A DNA stretch of 64,000 nt, from positions 806,001-870,000 of the forward strand of contig NZ_JABASY010000002.1 of the NCBI RefSeq assembly GCF_016107685.1, in the 5' to 3' direction. Source of the DNA: Brevibacterium yomogidense (GTDB taxonomy: Bacteria; Actinomycetota; Actinomycetes; Actinomycetales; Brevibacteriaceae). The notes under the pieces are model-generated. The model worked only from the letters and a program-made list of their open reading frames with translations. It was not told the DNA's origin and made no database searches. The position numbers and the translations under genes were made by a program. This document shows, piece by piece, positions 19,542-28,214 of the stretch; position 1 is the stretch's first letter; each line of letters begins with the position of its first letter.

Positions 19542-20300
19542 TCAGATCGTGCGACGCGCTGCGTTGTCTCCGCTCAGCGTCTCAGGCGCGAGGGAACCGG
19601 AGTTCTCCAGGTCGCGCAGCTGATCCGTGAGGTAGCTCTTGAGGCGTGTCCGGTACTGGCGCTCGAAGTTCTGCAGCGTGTCGATCTCGCGCTGCAGTTC
19701 GGACTTCTGCGTCTCCAGGTTGGTGAGGGTCGCATCGCGCTTCTTCTCCGCTTCGCCGACGATGCTCGTCGCGCGGGATTCCGCTTCCGCGATGAGTTCG
19801 TCGCGCTTGCGCTCACCCTCCGCCACGTGCTCGTCGTGCACACGCTGCGCGAGTGCGATGAGCCCGTGCGAATCCGTGCCGCCTACAGAGCTGCTGGGTG
19901 CCTGTGCGGGCACCGCCGGTGCCACGGGGCTCGCCGCGGCAGGCTCACTGGTCGACTCCTGCGGCGCCACGAGCGGCGTGGCAGGAGCTTCGGGTGCTGC
20001 CGGAGCCTCGCCCCATGCCGGTGCTGAGGAATCCTCGGTGGGAACAGCGGCGGGGATCGCCTGCGTCGCCTGGGGATCCTCTGTGGCCGCCGGAGCGGCG
20101 GGAGCACCGGCTTCGAGCTCCGCGACACGGGACTCCGCAGCCGAGAGCTTCTGCTTCAGCTCGTCGTTCTCCTGATAGAGGCGACGCAGTTCGACAACGA
20201 CCTCGTCAAGGAAGTCGTCCACCTCGTCCTGGTCATACCCATCACGGAACTTCACGTGCTGGAACCGCTTGTTCACTACGTCTTCTGGCGTAAGCGCCAT
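19542..20300 (-). CDS. wag31: Polar growth scaffold DivIVA/Wag31
   Basis: Coiled-coil protein that marks curved membrane at the poles and septum and directs actinobacterial apical growth. The conserved N-terminal membrane-binding domain reads LTPEDVVNKRFQHVKF followed by GYDQDEVDDFLDEVV. A first coiled coil follows to residue 70, then an Ala/Pro/Glu-rich linker of about 80 residues, then a second long coiled coil (EAEKKRDATLTNLETQKSEL). The length of 252 residues matches mycobacterial Wag31. The ATG at 20300 has AGAGG upstream; a longer ATG reading to 20333 adds Cys-rich unrelated residues. It is the last gene of the dcw run and is followed by a terminator. Confidence 0.94.
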   Translation of the reverse strand: MALTPEDVVNKRFQHVKFRDGYDQDEVDDFLDEVVVELRRLYQENDELKQKLSAAESRVAELEAGAPAAPAATEDPQATQAIPAAVPTEDSSAPAWGEAPAAPEAPATPLVAPQESTSEPAAASPVAPAVPAQAPSSSVGGTDSHGLIALAQRVHDEHVAEGERKRDELIAEAESRATSIVGEAEKKRDATLTNLETQKSELQREIDTLQNFERQYRTRLKSYLTDQLRDLENSGSLAPETLSGDNAARRTI

Positions 20301-20362
20301 GAGGCCAACCTCTTCTCGACAACAATGTGGCACTTCAGCTGCGGACAGCCGAGCTAAATGTC

Positions 20363-20392
20363 ACGATACCGCATCATTATGGCTTGTGTCTT
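20363..20392 (-). promoter_or_regulatory. Possible promoter of wag31
   Basis: On the minus strand AAGACA (20392-20387) and TATCGT (20368-20363) are separated by 18 bases, and the pair lies about 65 bases before the wag31 start. The -10 fits the actinobacterial TAnnnT pattern; the -35 is weak. Other AT-rich hexamers nearby (CATAAT) compete, so the assignment is tentative. Confidence 0.3.
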
Positions 20393-20418
20393 GCGGGTGG
20401 ATACTCGCTGCAGCGGAC

Positions 20419-20721
20419 TCAGGCGACCACAGCGGCGAGATAGTACAGCCAGCTCGCGATGAACTGGACTCCGATGAACACGATGATGAAGCCCAGATCC
20501 AGTGCGACCCCACCCAGCCGGAGTGGCGGGATGAAGCGCCGGACGAAGTGCACTGGGGGGTCCGTCAGCGTGAAGACCAGTTCGCACACGACCAGCAGGA
20601 ACCCCGTCGGGCGCCAATCGCGCGCGAAGACCTGGATGAGGTCGATGACGACGCGGGCGAGCAGGACGAACACGTAGAGGTTCAGCAGGGTCCCGGCGAG
20701 GGAGAGAATGGTGCTGAGCAC
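20419..20721 (-). CDS. yggT: YggT family membrane protein
   Basis: A 100-residue protein with two hydrophobic segments, one at each end (LSTILSLAGTLLNLYVFVLLA and FIIVFIGVQFIASWLYYL). The middle carries DPPVHFVRRFIPPLR, the signature of the YggT family. Its position between sepF and wag31 is conserved across Gram-positive bacteria, and the family is linked with division or cell shape, but its biochemical role is not settled. The start is a GTG at 20721 with only a weak ribosome site. Confidence 0.9.
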   Translation of the reverse strand: MLSTILSLAGTLLNLYVFVLLARVVIDLIQVFARDWRPTGFLLVVCELVFTLTDPPVHFVRRFIPPLRLGGVALDLGFIIVFIGVQFIASWLYYLAAVVA

Positions 20722-20853
20722 AGTGTCACTTTCAATCGTCGTATGGGGCGCAGCGGACTCCGCTGCACGTCCGGAAATGACCGGACGGCGGACTACAGAG
20801 TGTAATCCGCCATCCTGGGAGATCTTTCATCGGCCGCGCTTCGGACGTGCGGC

Positions 20854-21372
20854 TCAGCTCTGGTTGAAGAAGCTCGCCTGCTCGTCGCCCCGCTCGTCGG
20901 TCTCCGTCGTCACGGTGATGCGCTCCGGGGTGAGAAGGAACACATTCCCCGTGACCTTCTCGATCGATCCGTGGAGCCCGAAGATCAGACCCGCGGAGAA
21001 GTCGACGAGCCGCTTCGAGTTCGCCTCGTCCATCGCGGACAGATCCATGATCACCGGAACGCCGTCGCGGAACGCCTGGCCGATGGCCTTCGCGTCGTTG
21101 TAGCTGCGCGGGTGGATCGTGCGGATCGTGTGCAGCGAATCCGCTGAGACGGATTCGATCGGCCGCACCGATGTGCGGATCGGCGAGACCGTCGCTGCCG
21201 GTGGCTCTTCCACGAATCCGCCCACCTCGTCGTATTCGTCGTCGAGCAGGTCCATTCCATGGCCTGCCTCGTGGTCTTCCTGTGCGTCGCGTGCCGCGCC
21301 TTCGTGGAGGCGCGGATCGTCCTCGTCCTCGACGAAGCCGAGGTAGCTGGCGACCTTGCGCATTGCGGACAT
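20854..21372 (-). CDS. sepF: Cell division protein SepF
   Basis: Membrane-binding partner that anchors and bundles FtsZ; in actinobacteria lacking FtsA and ZipA it is the main tether. The N-terminal amphipathic helix reads SAMRKVASYLGFVED, followed by an acidic linker. The core domain from residue 80 contains RSYNDAKAIGQAFRDG, PVIMDLSAMDEANSKRLVDF and GLIFGLHGSIEKV, all diagnostic. The ATG at 21372 has AAGGAG six bases upstream. It lies 80 bp after pgeF. Confidence 0.95.
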   Translation of the reverse strand: MSAMRKVASYLGFVEDEDDPRLHEGAARDAQEDHEAGHGMDLLDDEYDEVGGFVEEPPAATVSPIRTSVRPIESVSADSLHTIRTIHPRSYNDAKAIGQAFRDGVPVIMDLSAMDEANSKRLVDFSAGLIFGLHGSIEKVTGNVFLLTPERITVTTETDERGDEQASFFNQS

Positions 21373-21452
21373 ATCGTCTCCTTCGGCTGTGCTCGCGCGG
21401 AGCCCTGTGATCCCCTGCAGTCGAAACTACCGGAGGCGACACCGCGCAGGCG

Positions 21453-22238
21453 TCAGGCAGACGGGCGTGTCGCCTCTGAGCGCGTGGTCAACCAGACGAT
21501 CCCCGCGAATCGACCGGTAGTGCCGTCCCGCCGGTAGGAGAAGAGGTCCGGCGATTCGGAGGTGCACGTGTCCGACCAGTGCGCGATCGAGACGCCCTCA
21601 CGGACGAGCTGCTCCGCCACACCTGCCGCGACGTCGAGAGCGGGAGAGCCGGTCCTCGTGACGGACGCGGTCACCGGCTCCACAGCCGCCACCTCGTCCC
21701 GCATCGCCGCCGGCACCTCGTAGCGTCGGGGACCGATCGACGGACCGATCGCCGCGACGACTTCCGTTGCTCCGTGCTCACGCATCTTCCTCAGTGTCGC
21801 GGGCACGACTCCGTCGAGCATCCCGCGGCGCCCGGCATGCACCGCCGCGACGATCCCCTCCTCGGGCGCGGCCAGGAGCACGGGAGTGCAGTCCGCGACG
21901 AGAATCGCGAGACCCACGTCCCGGCACGACGTGACCTGTGCATCCGCCTCGACGTACGAGGGCGGCCGCCCACCCCCGGGAGAGAGCTGTGCGAGCGATT
22001 CGGTCGTCACGACGTGGACCGCGGTGCCGTGCACCTGTTGGACGAACGACACGCGTTCCAGGCCCAGCGCCTGACTCAGCAGAGACCGGTTCGCGGCGAC
22101 CGCAGACGAGTCGTCGCCCACATGGAGGGCGAGGTTGAAGGAGCCGTAGTCACCGACCCCGTACCCGCCGTGCCGGTCCGTGAACGCCATATGCACGTGA
22201 CCGGCGGTGCCGGTGAGGTTCATGCGATGAAGCAGCAA
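21453..22238 (-). CDS. pgeF: YfiH/PgeF family protein (peptidoglycan editing factor, LACC1-like)
   Basis: Copper/zinc-binding oxidoreductase-like fold. E. coli family members hydrolyse wrongly built UDP-MurNAc-Ser, while LACC1-type proteins act on purine nucleosides. Family motifs are FNLALHVGDD, SFVQQVHGTAVHVV (with a ligand His), CRDVGLAILVADCTPVLL (with a ligand Cys) and AAVHAGRRGMLDGVV. The start appears to be a TTG at 22238 with GGGAGG four bases upstream; the ATG at 22223 lacks a site. It follows ftsZ by 54 bp, as in many Gram-positives. Confidence 0.88.
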   Translation of the reverse strand: MLLHRMNLTGTAGHVHMAFTDRHGGYGVGDYGSFNLALHVGDDSSAVAANRSLLSQALGLERVSFVQQVHGTAVHVVTTESLAQLSPGGGRPPSYVEADAQVTSCRDVGLAILVADCTPVLLAAPEEGIVAAVHAGRRGMLDGVVPATLRKMREHGATEVVAAIGPSIGPRRYEVPAAMRDEVAAVEPVTASVTRTGSPALDVAAGVAEQLVREGVSIAHWSDTCTSESPDLFSYRRDGTTGRFAGIVWLTTRSEATRPSA

Positions 22239-22292
22239 CGCGCCTCCCTCGGGGCTCGGAGTCGACCTGACGGGGGCGTCCCGCGGGTGCGA

Positions 22293-23471
22293 TCACTTGA
22301 GGAAGTCGGGGATGTCCAGATCGGAGTTGTCGAACCGGGACGGGGCCTCGTCCGGCAGCGACTGCGGAAGATCCTGCGAGCGCTCCGGGGCCGGACGCAG
22401 CGGAGGCAGCTCCTCGCCCTGGACCGTCCGCGGTTCCGCTGACTGCTCGGTGAAGCCCGCTTCAGGTGCAGCGGACCGCGCGTCGTCAGTGCGGCCGATC
22501 GGACGTGCTTCCTGGGATTCGGAAGCCGGTGCGTCGAACCCGGCCGCGATGACCGTGATCCGGCATTCGTCGCCCAGATTGTCGTCGATGACGGCGCCGA
22601 AGATGATATTCGCCTCCGGGTGAGCCGCTTCCTGCACGAGTCGCGCCGCCTCGTTCACCTCGAAGATGCCGAGGTCGGACCCGCCCTGCACGTAGAACAG
22701 CACGCCGTGGGCGCCCTCGATGCTCGCTTCGAGCAGGGGCGACGCGATCGCGGCTTCCGCTGCCTGGACAGCTCGGTCGTCGCCGGTGGCCGCACCGATG
22801 CCCATAAGGGCGGTGCCTGCGTTCTGCATGACGGACTTCACGTCCGCGAAGTCGAGGTTGATGATGCCGGGCACCGCGATGACGTCGGTGATGCCCTGGA
22901 CGCCCGAGCGGAGGACTTCGTCTGCTGAGTTGAAAGCCTCCAGCAGCGACACATTGCGGTCGGAGATCGACAGCAGTCGATCATTCGGGATGACGATGAG
23001 GGTGTCGACCTCTTCGCGCAGTGTCCGGATCCCGGCCTCCGCCTGTGCCGACCGGCGACGCCCCTCGAACGTGAAGGGGCGCGTGACGATACCGATCGTC
23101 AGAGCGCCGATCGAGCGCGCGATGCGCGCGACGACCGGGGCTGCGCCCGTGCCCGTGCCTCCGCCTTCACCGGCGGTGACGAACACCATGTCCGCACCGT
23201 CGAGTGCTTCACGGATCGCGTCTTCGGAGTCTTCTGCGGCCTTGCGGCCGACTTCGGGATCCGCGCCCGCACCCAGACCACGGGTGAGTTCACGTCCGAT
23301 CTCCAGCTTGAGATCGGCTTCTGACAGCAGGAGTGCCTGTGCGTCGGTGTTGATGGCGATGAATTCAACGCCGCGCAGACCCACGTCGATCATCCGCTGG
23401 ACGGCATTGACACCGCCGCCGCCGCAGCCGGCGACCTTGATGTCTGCTCCTGCGCTCTGGAATTCAGCCAC
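22293..23471 (-). CDS. ftsZ: Cell division GTPase FtsZ
   Basis: Tubulin-like GTPase that forms the Z ring, 392 residues. The nucleotide site shows [15 protein letters not shown] near residue 15, INTDAQAL near 40 and the tubulin signature [15 protein letters not shown] near 103. The T7 synergy loop is [11 protein letters not shown] near 205. A variable linker of about 65 residues leads to the C-terminal peptide [12 protein letters not shown], which binds SepF and other partners. The glycine-loop opening VAGCGGGG has Cys where Ile is usual. The GTG start has GAGGA five bases upstream, and a separate promoter lies in the 114 bp after ftsQ. Confidence 0.97.
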   Translation of the reverse strand: MAEFQSAGADIKVAGCGGGGVNAVQRMIDVGLRGVEFIAINTDAQALLLSEADLKLEIGRELTRGLGAGADPEVGRKAAEDSEDAIREALDGADMVFVTAGEGGGTGTGAAPVVARIARSIGALTIGIVTRPFTFEGRRRSAQAEAGIRTLREEVDTLIVIPNDRLLSISDRNVSLLEAFNSADEVLRSGVQGITDVIAVPGIINLDFADVKSVMQNAGTALMGIGAATGDDRAVQAAEAAIASPLLEASIEGAHGVLFYVQGGSDLGIFEVNEAARLVQEAAHPEANIIFGAVIDDNLGDECRITVIAAGFDAPASESQEARPIGRTDDARSAAPEAGFTEQSAEPRTVQGEELPPLRPAPERSQDLPQSLPDEAPSRFDNSDLDIPDFLK

Positions 23472-23522
23472 GTCGGTTCCTCTTTCAACCCTGGGGAGTG
23501 GGCGTAGTGCAATCTGTGGTCG

Positions 23523-23551
23523 ACGCTATTGCCCCTGTCCTCAGAGTGCAA
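23523..23551 (-). promoter_or_regulatory. Candidate ftsZ promoter
   Basis: In the ftsQ-ftsZ gap the minus strand has TTGCAC (23551-23546), a 17-base spacer and TAGCGT (23528-23523). This fits the actinobacterial -35/-10 (TAnnnT) pattern about 52 bases before the ftsZ start. A dedicated ftsZ promoter inside the dcw cluster is common in actinobacteria. Confidence 0.5.
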
Positions 23552-23585
23552 CGACTCGACCCGGAGTGTCGGCTGTGGGTTTCGC

Positions 23586-24311
23586 TCAGCCGGCCGTCGG
23601 GACGTCCGGGACGGACACGTCTATCCGCTCGTGTCCCTCCCCCAGGAGCGCTGCGGCGACCCGCCCCTTGCGCTCCGCGTCGTCCACCGCTCCGAAGACG
23701 ATCTCCGTGGGTCCGTCGTCGGTGTGGACGCGGAGCACGAAGGTCCCGGTCGGTTCGACGGTCAGCTCGTCGACCTCGGCGTCGAGCACTCCGTCGATGT
23801 CGGTGAGCAGCGCTGCGCCGTCGCGGGCAGCGGATGCAGCGTCCGCACCGTCGGCGACGGTGAGCACCGGAAGAGCGAGGCCCGCTGCAGGGACCGCGTC
23901 GATCCGGACTCCGTCCGCATCGTAGCGCACGGCCTCGGCCCCGGAGACAACGGCGATCACCGGCTGTCTGTCGACCACGGTCACCCGGAGGCTCCGGGGG
24001 CCCGCGTACGACACGTCGATGGAGGCCGCCGCCGTGTGCTCCTCCTGGAGGTCCTGGGAGAGGCTGTGTGTCCGCACCTGGGGCAGGGGAACGCCGGCGG
24101 TCCGTGATTCCACGTCTGCGCGCACCGCATCCGCGTCGACGATCTCCCCGCCTTCGACGGTGACCGAATCGACCGCCAGCAGCGGTGAGAACCAAGCAGT
24201 GGCGGCCAGGCCGACCAGGACGCACACGGACACTGCGGCGACGCCCCACCGCACGAGGGTGGAGCGCCGACGGCTCCGACGCAGCTCGCCGAGATCGATC
24301 GACGTGCTCAT
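23586..24311 (-). CDS. ftsQ: Divisome protein FtsQ
   Basis: Bitopic protein linking early and late divisome parts with FtsL and FtsB-type partners. A short basic cytoplasmic tail (GELRRSRRRSTLVRW) is followed by one membrane segment (GVAAVSVCVLVGLAATAWF) and a POTRA-like domain starting at LLAVDSVTVEGGEIVDADAV near residue 45. The extracellular body contains GPRSLRVTVVDRQPVIAVV. The ATG at 24311 overlaps the murC stop (ATGA). The length of 241 residues is at the short end for the family. Confidence 0.93.
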   Translation of the reverse strand: MSTSIDLGELRRSRRRSTLVRWGVAAVSVCVLVGLAATAWFSPLLAVDSVTVEGGEIVDADAVRADVESRTAGVPLPQVRTHSLSQDLQEEHTAAASIDVSYAGPRSLRVTVVDRQPVIAVVSGAEAVRYDADGVRIDAVPAAGLALPVLTVADGADAASAARDGAALLTDIDGVLDAEVDELTVEPTGTFVLRVHTDDGPTEIVFGAVDDAERKGRVAAALLGEGHERIDVSVPDVPTAG

Positions 24312-25744
24312 GCTCCGCCGAGCGCCTCGACGATCTCCGGGCCCAGGACGGTGACGTCGCCCGCTCCCACGGTGAGCACGATGTCCCCCGGCCTCACCCG
24401 TTCGAGCAGGTGCGGCACCACCTGGGTGAAGGCGGGGAGGAAGGCCACGCTGTCGTGGGGCACTTCGTCGGCCACGATCGCGCCCGTCACCCCGGGGACG
24501 GGGTCCTCGCGCGCCGGGAAGACGTCCAGGACCACCACGTCGTCCGCGATGCCCAGCGCCGTGCCGAACTCGCGGCGGAAGCTCTGGGTCCGGGAGAACA
24601 GGTGCGGCTGGAAGACGACATGGACGCGCCCGCCCGGGTCGACGACGTCCTTCGCCGCAGTGAGCAGTGCGGTGATCTCCGTGGGATGGTGAGCGTAGTC
24701 GTCGAAGACTCGGACCCCGGATCCCTGTCCGCGGAACTCGAAGCGACGGCGGGTGCCGTGGAAGCCGGAGAGTCCGTGCGCCGCGTCGCGCGGATCGTAT
24801 CCCAGTGCCAGCGCAGTGCACACCGCAGCAGTCGCGTTGAGGGCGTTGTAGCGTCCCGGCTGGTTGAGCGTCACCAGGACGGACATGTCCTCGAACGCGA
24901 TCGTGAAGCTCTGCTCCTGGCCCTGGACACCATCCGGGACGATCAGTGCGAGGCGCATCCCCGCCCCGCCGATCGAGGCGTCCTCGAAGGGCCCCACCCC
25001 GTACCCGATCACGTCGTCACCACGAGACGCGGCCGCGGTCGCGATCGCCGCCGCACCGTCGTCGTCCAGACAGGCCACGAGCGTGCCACCGGACTGGGCG
25101 GTGCGCTGCGCGAACGCGTGGAAGGCCTCCGTCACGGCGTCCGCCGTGCCGTAGTGGTCGAGGTGATCGGCCTCGACGTTGGTGACGATGCCCACCGTCG
25201 GCTCATAGAGGAGGAACGATCCGTCCGATTCGTCGGCCTCCGCAACGAACACGTCTCCGGTGCCTTCGTGTGCGTTGGCGCCCGTGGCCGTGAGGACTCC
25301 CCCGATCACGAACGACGGATCCGCCGCGCAGGCCTGCAGCGCGACCGTCGTCATCGATGTCGTCGTGGTCTTCCCGTGAGTACCGGCGACTGCGACGGTC
25401 CTGCGGTCCGTCATGAGCGAGCCCAGCGCCGCGGACCGGTGGATGATGCGCAGGCCCCGGCTGCGGGCCCGTGCGAGTTCCGCGTTGTCCTCACGGATCG
25501 CGGAGGAGACGACGACGGTGTCGACGTCGTCCACGGCCTCACCGCTGTGACCGATCGTCACCTGCGCCCCCAGGGCCCGCAACCCGGTGACCACGTCGGA
25601 GTCGCGGGCGTCGCTGCCGGACACGCTGATCCCCCGCGCCAGCATCACACGTGCGATGCCGGACATGCCCGCACCGCCGATGCCGATGAAGTGGACGCGC
25701 CCCAGCGCGGCCGCCGGGACGATTCCCGCTGCAGCTTCCGTCAT
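24308..25744 (-). CDS. murC: UDP-N-acetylmuramate--L-alanine ligase
   Basis: Adds L-alanine to UDP-MurNAc using ATP, the first stem-peptide step. The N-terminal nucleotide-binding fold has VHFIGIGGAGMSGIARVM near residue 17, the central P-loop reads AVAGTHGKTTTTSM near 117, and DDYAHHPTEI near 345 is typical of MurC. It has 478 residues. The ATG overlaps the murG stop and the end overlaps ftsQ, each by four bases. Confidence 0.97.
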   Translation of the reverse strand: MTEAAAGIVPAAALGRVHFIGIGGAGMSGIARVMLARGISVSGSDARDSDVVTGLRALGAQVTIGHSGEAVDDVDTVVVSSAIREDNAELARARSRGLRIIHRSAALGSLMTDRRTVAVAGTHGKTTTTSMTTVALQACAADPSFVIGGVLTATGANAHEGTGDVFVAEADESDGSFLLYEPTVGIVTNVEADHLDHYGTADAVTEAFHAFAQRTAQSGGTLVACLDDDGAAAIATAAASRGDDVIGYGVGPFEDASIGGAGMRLALIVPDGVQGQEQSFTIAFEDMSVLVTLNQPGRYNALNATAAVCTALALGYDPRDAAHGLSGFHGTRRRFEFRGQGSGVRVFDDYAHHPTEITALLTAAKDVVDPGGRVHVVFQPHLFSRTQSFRREFGTALGIADDVVVLDVFPAREDPVPGVTGAIVADEVPHDSVAFLPAFTQVVPHLLERVRPGDIVLTVGAGDVTVLGPEIVEALGGA

Positions 25745-26919
25745 GCTCTTTCCTCACCTGTCCGATAGAACCGCTCGTGCTTCGTCCAGCGCTCCGGACC
25801 GTATTCCCGCCCGGGGTGCATCATCCCCGCCGCGTCGTATACCATTCGCGTCATCGTCCGTGCCGCGGTGCCGGGGAAGCCCTCCCGGCGGGCGGCTTCG
25901 CGCATTCCCGCGAGCCGGTCCGGGTCGCCCACGAGCGGCAGGATCGTCTCCTCGAGGCAGGCCGGTGTGAAGTCCGCGTTGTCGATCATGAGCGCAGCTC
26001 CCGCGGCGACGTGGGCCGCAGCGTTGAGCCGCTGCTCCCCGTTGCCGATCGGCAGGGGGACGAACACCGACGGCACCCACACGACGGAGATCTCCGCGAC
26101 CGTCCCCGCACCGGACCGGCAGACGACGAGGTCCGCTGCCAGGTAGGCGCTCTCCATCCCGTCGACGTAGTCCCTCACGTGGTAGCGCGGGTTGTCGGCG
26201 GCGGCCTCCCTCAGCTCCTCGCCCTTGCCCGCTCCGGTGATGTGCAGGACCTGCACGCCGGACTGCGCGGTCGCAGTCATGGTCTCCGCCATCGCCTCGT
26301 TGATCGACTGCGCACCCAGCGAACCCCCGGTGACGACGAGGGTCGGGAGGTCGTCGTCGAGTCCCAGGCTGCGACGCGCTTCCGCCCGCTGGGCGTCCTC
26401 GTCGTAGTCGACCGCTTCGATCTGGGTCCGCATCGGCATGCCCACGTGGTGTCCCTTGAGGGGTGTGCCGGGGAACGCATATCCGACGAGGTCCGGCCGG
26501 GTGAGGCGGGCTCCCACCCTGTTCGCCATCCCGGGACGGGCGTTCGCCTCGTGCACCACGATGGGGGTGCCCGTCCTGCGAGCCGCGAGGTACGCGGGTG
26601 TCGACACGTAGCCGCCCACTCCCAGCACCACGTCGACCTCCCGCTCGCGCAGCAGATCGACGACCGAGCGCACGGCGCCGCGGAAGCGTCCTGGGAAGCG
26701 GAGCACGTCCCCGCTGACGCGTCGGGGCATCGGCACTTTCGGGATCGTGGCGAGTTCGAATCCCGCCTCCGGCACGAGCCGGGTCTCGAGCCCCTCGGAC
26801 GTTCCGAGCACCACGATGCGCGCATCAGGGTCCTGGAACCGGATGTCGTCGGCGATCGCGAGCAGCGGCGACACGTGACCGGCGGTGCCGCCGCCGGCGA
26901 GCAGAACGGACAGGGTCAT
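25741..26919 (-). CDS. murG: Lipid II synthase MurG (GlcNAc transferase)
   Basis: Transfers GlcNAc from UDP-GlcNAc to lipid I at the inner membrane face, giving lipid II. Rossmann motifs are LLAGGGTAGHVSP near residue 8, TGGSLGAQSINEAM near 195, CRSGAGTVAEI near 265 and PIGNGEQRLNA near 290, where UDP-GlcNAc binds. The chosen ATG at 26919 overlaps the ftsW stop, giving 392 residues; the frame runs open far upstream inside ftsW but without family similarity. The C-terminal 30 residues (YGPERWTKHERFYRTGEERA) extend past the usual end. Confidence 0.96.
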   Translation of the reverse strand: MTLSVLLAGGGTAGHVSPLLAIADDIRFQDPDARIVVLGTSEGLETRLVPEAGFELATIPKVPMPRRVSGDVLRFPGRFRGAVRSVVDLLREREVDVVLGVGGYVSTPAYLAARRTGTPIVVHEANARPGMANRVGARLTRPDLVGYAFPGTPLKGHHVGMPMRTQIEAVDYDEDAQRAEARRSLGLDDDLPTLVVTGGSLGAQSINEAMAETMTATAQSGVQVLHITGAGKGEELREAAADNPRYHVRDYVDGMESAYLAADLVVCRSGAGTVAEISVVWVPSVFVPLPIGNGEQRLNAAAHVAAGAALMIDNADFTPACLEETILPLVGDPDRLAGMREAARREGFPGTAARTMTRMVYDAAGMMHPGREYGPERWTKHERFYRTGEERA

Positions 26920-28214
26920 GAGCGACCTCCTGATCGACGGGCAAGGATGGAGAGCGGACGAGGGCGGCTCCGACGCAGAGTCAGCGCTTCCGCGGCACCG
27001 GGCTCCTGCCGCGCGAACGCGAGCACGATCCCCGCCGCCATGAGATTCGCGACCAGTGCGGAACCACCGTACGACACGTACGGCAGCGGCACGCCGATGA
27101 CGGGCAGCAGCTTCACGACGACGGCGACGTTCACCACCGCCTGACCGATGACCCACATGAACACGGCCATCGCCGTCACGCGCATGAGGCCGTCGCGGGT
27201 GCGGAGGCTCACGCGGAGCAGCCCCCACCCCAGCACGGCGAAGAGGCCGACGACCAGCAGCGTGCCGACAAGGCCCAGCTCCTCGCCGATGATCGCGAAG
27301 ATGAAATCGTTGTGCGCCTCCGGGAGCCACGACCACTTCTCCCGACTGGCGCCCAGACCCACACCGAGCAGACCGCCGGACGCCAGCGCGTATTCGCCGT
27401 GCGCGGACTGCCAGTGGGCACCCAGGAGGTCCTCCTGGGACGCGTTCTCCTGGCCACTGATCGAAGCGGCGATGCGGGTGAGGCGATTGGGGCTCGACAC
27501 GACGAACAGGAAGACGGCTCCCAGGCCGGCCGCGGCGGTGCTGACGGACACGAGTACCGGCAGCTCGGAGACGAACAGCGCACCCATGAAGAGCAGGAAG
27601 ACGATGATGGCGGTCCCCAGATCGTGACCGGCCATGATGAGGCCGCCTGCTGCGAAGAGGCCCCCGACGGCGGTGCCCCAGGTCTGCCGGACGCGCAACC
27701 GCACGTCGTCGCGTCCGAGCACCGCTCCGAGCCACAGGGCGAAGGCGACCTTGAGGAACTCTGCCGGCTGCACCCGCATCGACCCGGCGACGGCGACCCA
27801 GCTCCGGGAGCCGTTGACCTCCACCCCCAGCGGTGTGAGCGTGAGCGCTTGGAGCACCAGTGCGGCAGCGAAGGCGATCCATGCCAGTGGGAGCCACCAG
27901 CGCGGGCCCACACGCGACAGGGCGAGCATGGCGACGAGGCCTGCTGCGGCGAACGCGGCCTGTCGTGCGAAGATCCCGAACGAGTTCCCCTCGCCCCCGG
28001 CGTAGGCGGTGATCGACGAGGCGGACAGCACCATGATGAGCCCGAATCCGGTGAGGGCGAGGACACTCGCCAGCACTATCGCCCAGCTGGTCGCGGGGAG
28101 TCCGAGGACCCGCCGGAGACCGGCGGTCGGTCCCGGGCGATCAGCGGACTGCGCCGCGGACCCGACGGCTCCCTCTGGCGTCGTCCGCTCCTGCACGGCC
28201 GCCACCCTGCTCAT
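26916..28214 (-). CDS. ftsW: SEDS glycosyltransferase FtsW
   Basis: Polytopic membrane polymerase of septal peptidoglycan that works with FtsI. About ten membrane segments follow a soluble N-terminal tail of 40 residues. Family landmarks are FGLIMVLSASS in the first segment, SMRVQPAEFLK, a large extracellular loop with SAHGEYALASGGLLGVGLG, WLPEAHNDFIFAIIGEELG near the middle and GVPLPYVSYGGSALVANL near the end. In FtsW the flippase debate has been resolved towards polymerase activity. It overlaps murD and murG by four bases each. Confidence 0.95.
   Translation of the reverse strand: MSRVAAVQERTTPEGAVGSAAQSADRPGPTAGLRRVLGLPATSWAIVLASVLALTGFGLIMVLSASSITAYAGGEGNSFGIFARQAAFAAAGLVAMLALSRVGPRWWLPLAWIAFAAALVLQALTLTPLGVEVNGSRSWVAVAGSMRVQPAEFLKVAFALWLGAVLGRDDVRLRVRQTWGTAVGGLFAAGGLIMAGHDLGTAIIVFLLFMGALFVSELPVLVSVSTAAAGLGAVFLFVVSSPNRLTRIAASISGQENASQEDLLGAHWQSAHGEYALASGGLLGVGLGASREKWSWLPEAHNDFIFAIIGEELGLVGTLLVVGLFAVLGWGLLRVSLRTRDGLMRVTAMAVFMWVIGQAVVNVAVVVKLLPVIGVPLPYVSYGGSALVANLMAAGIVLAFARQEPGAAEALTLRRSRPRPLSILARRSGGRS

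Noticed and set aside
23485-24249. Arginine-rich 254-codon minus-strand frame across ftsQ
   Set aside because: It is an out-of-frame shadow of ftsQ running into the ftsZ promoter region.
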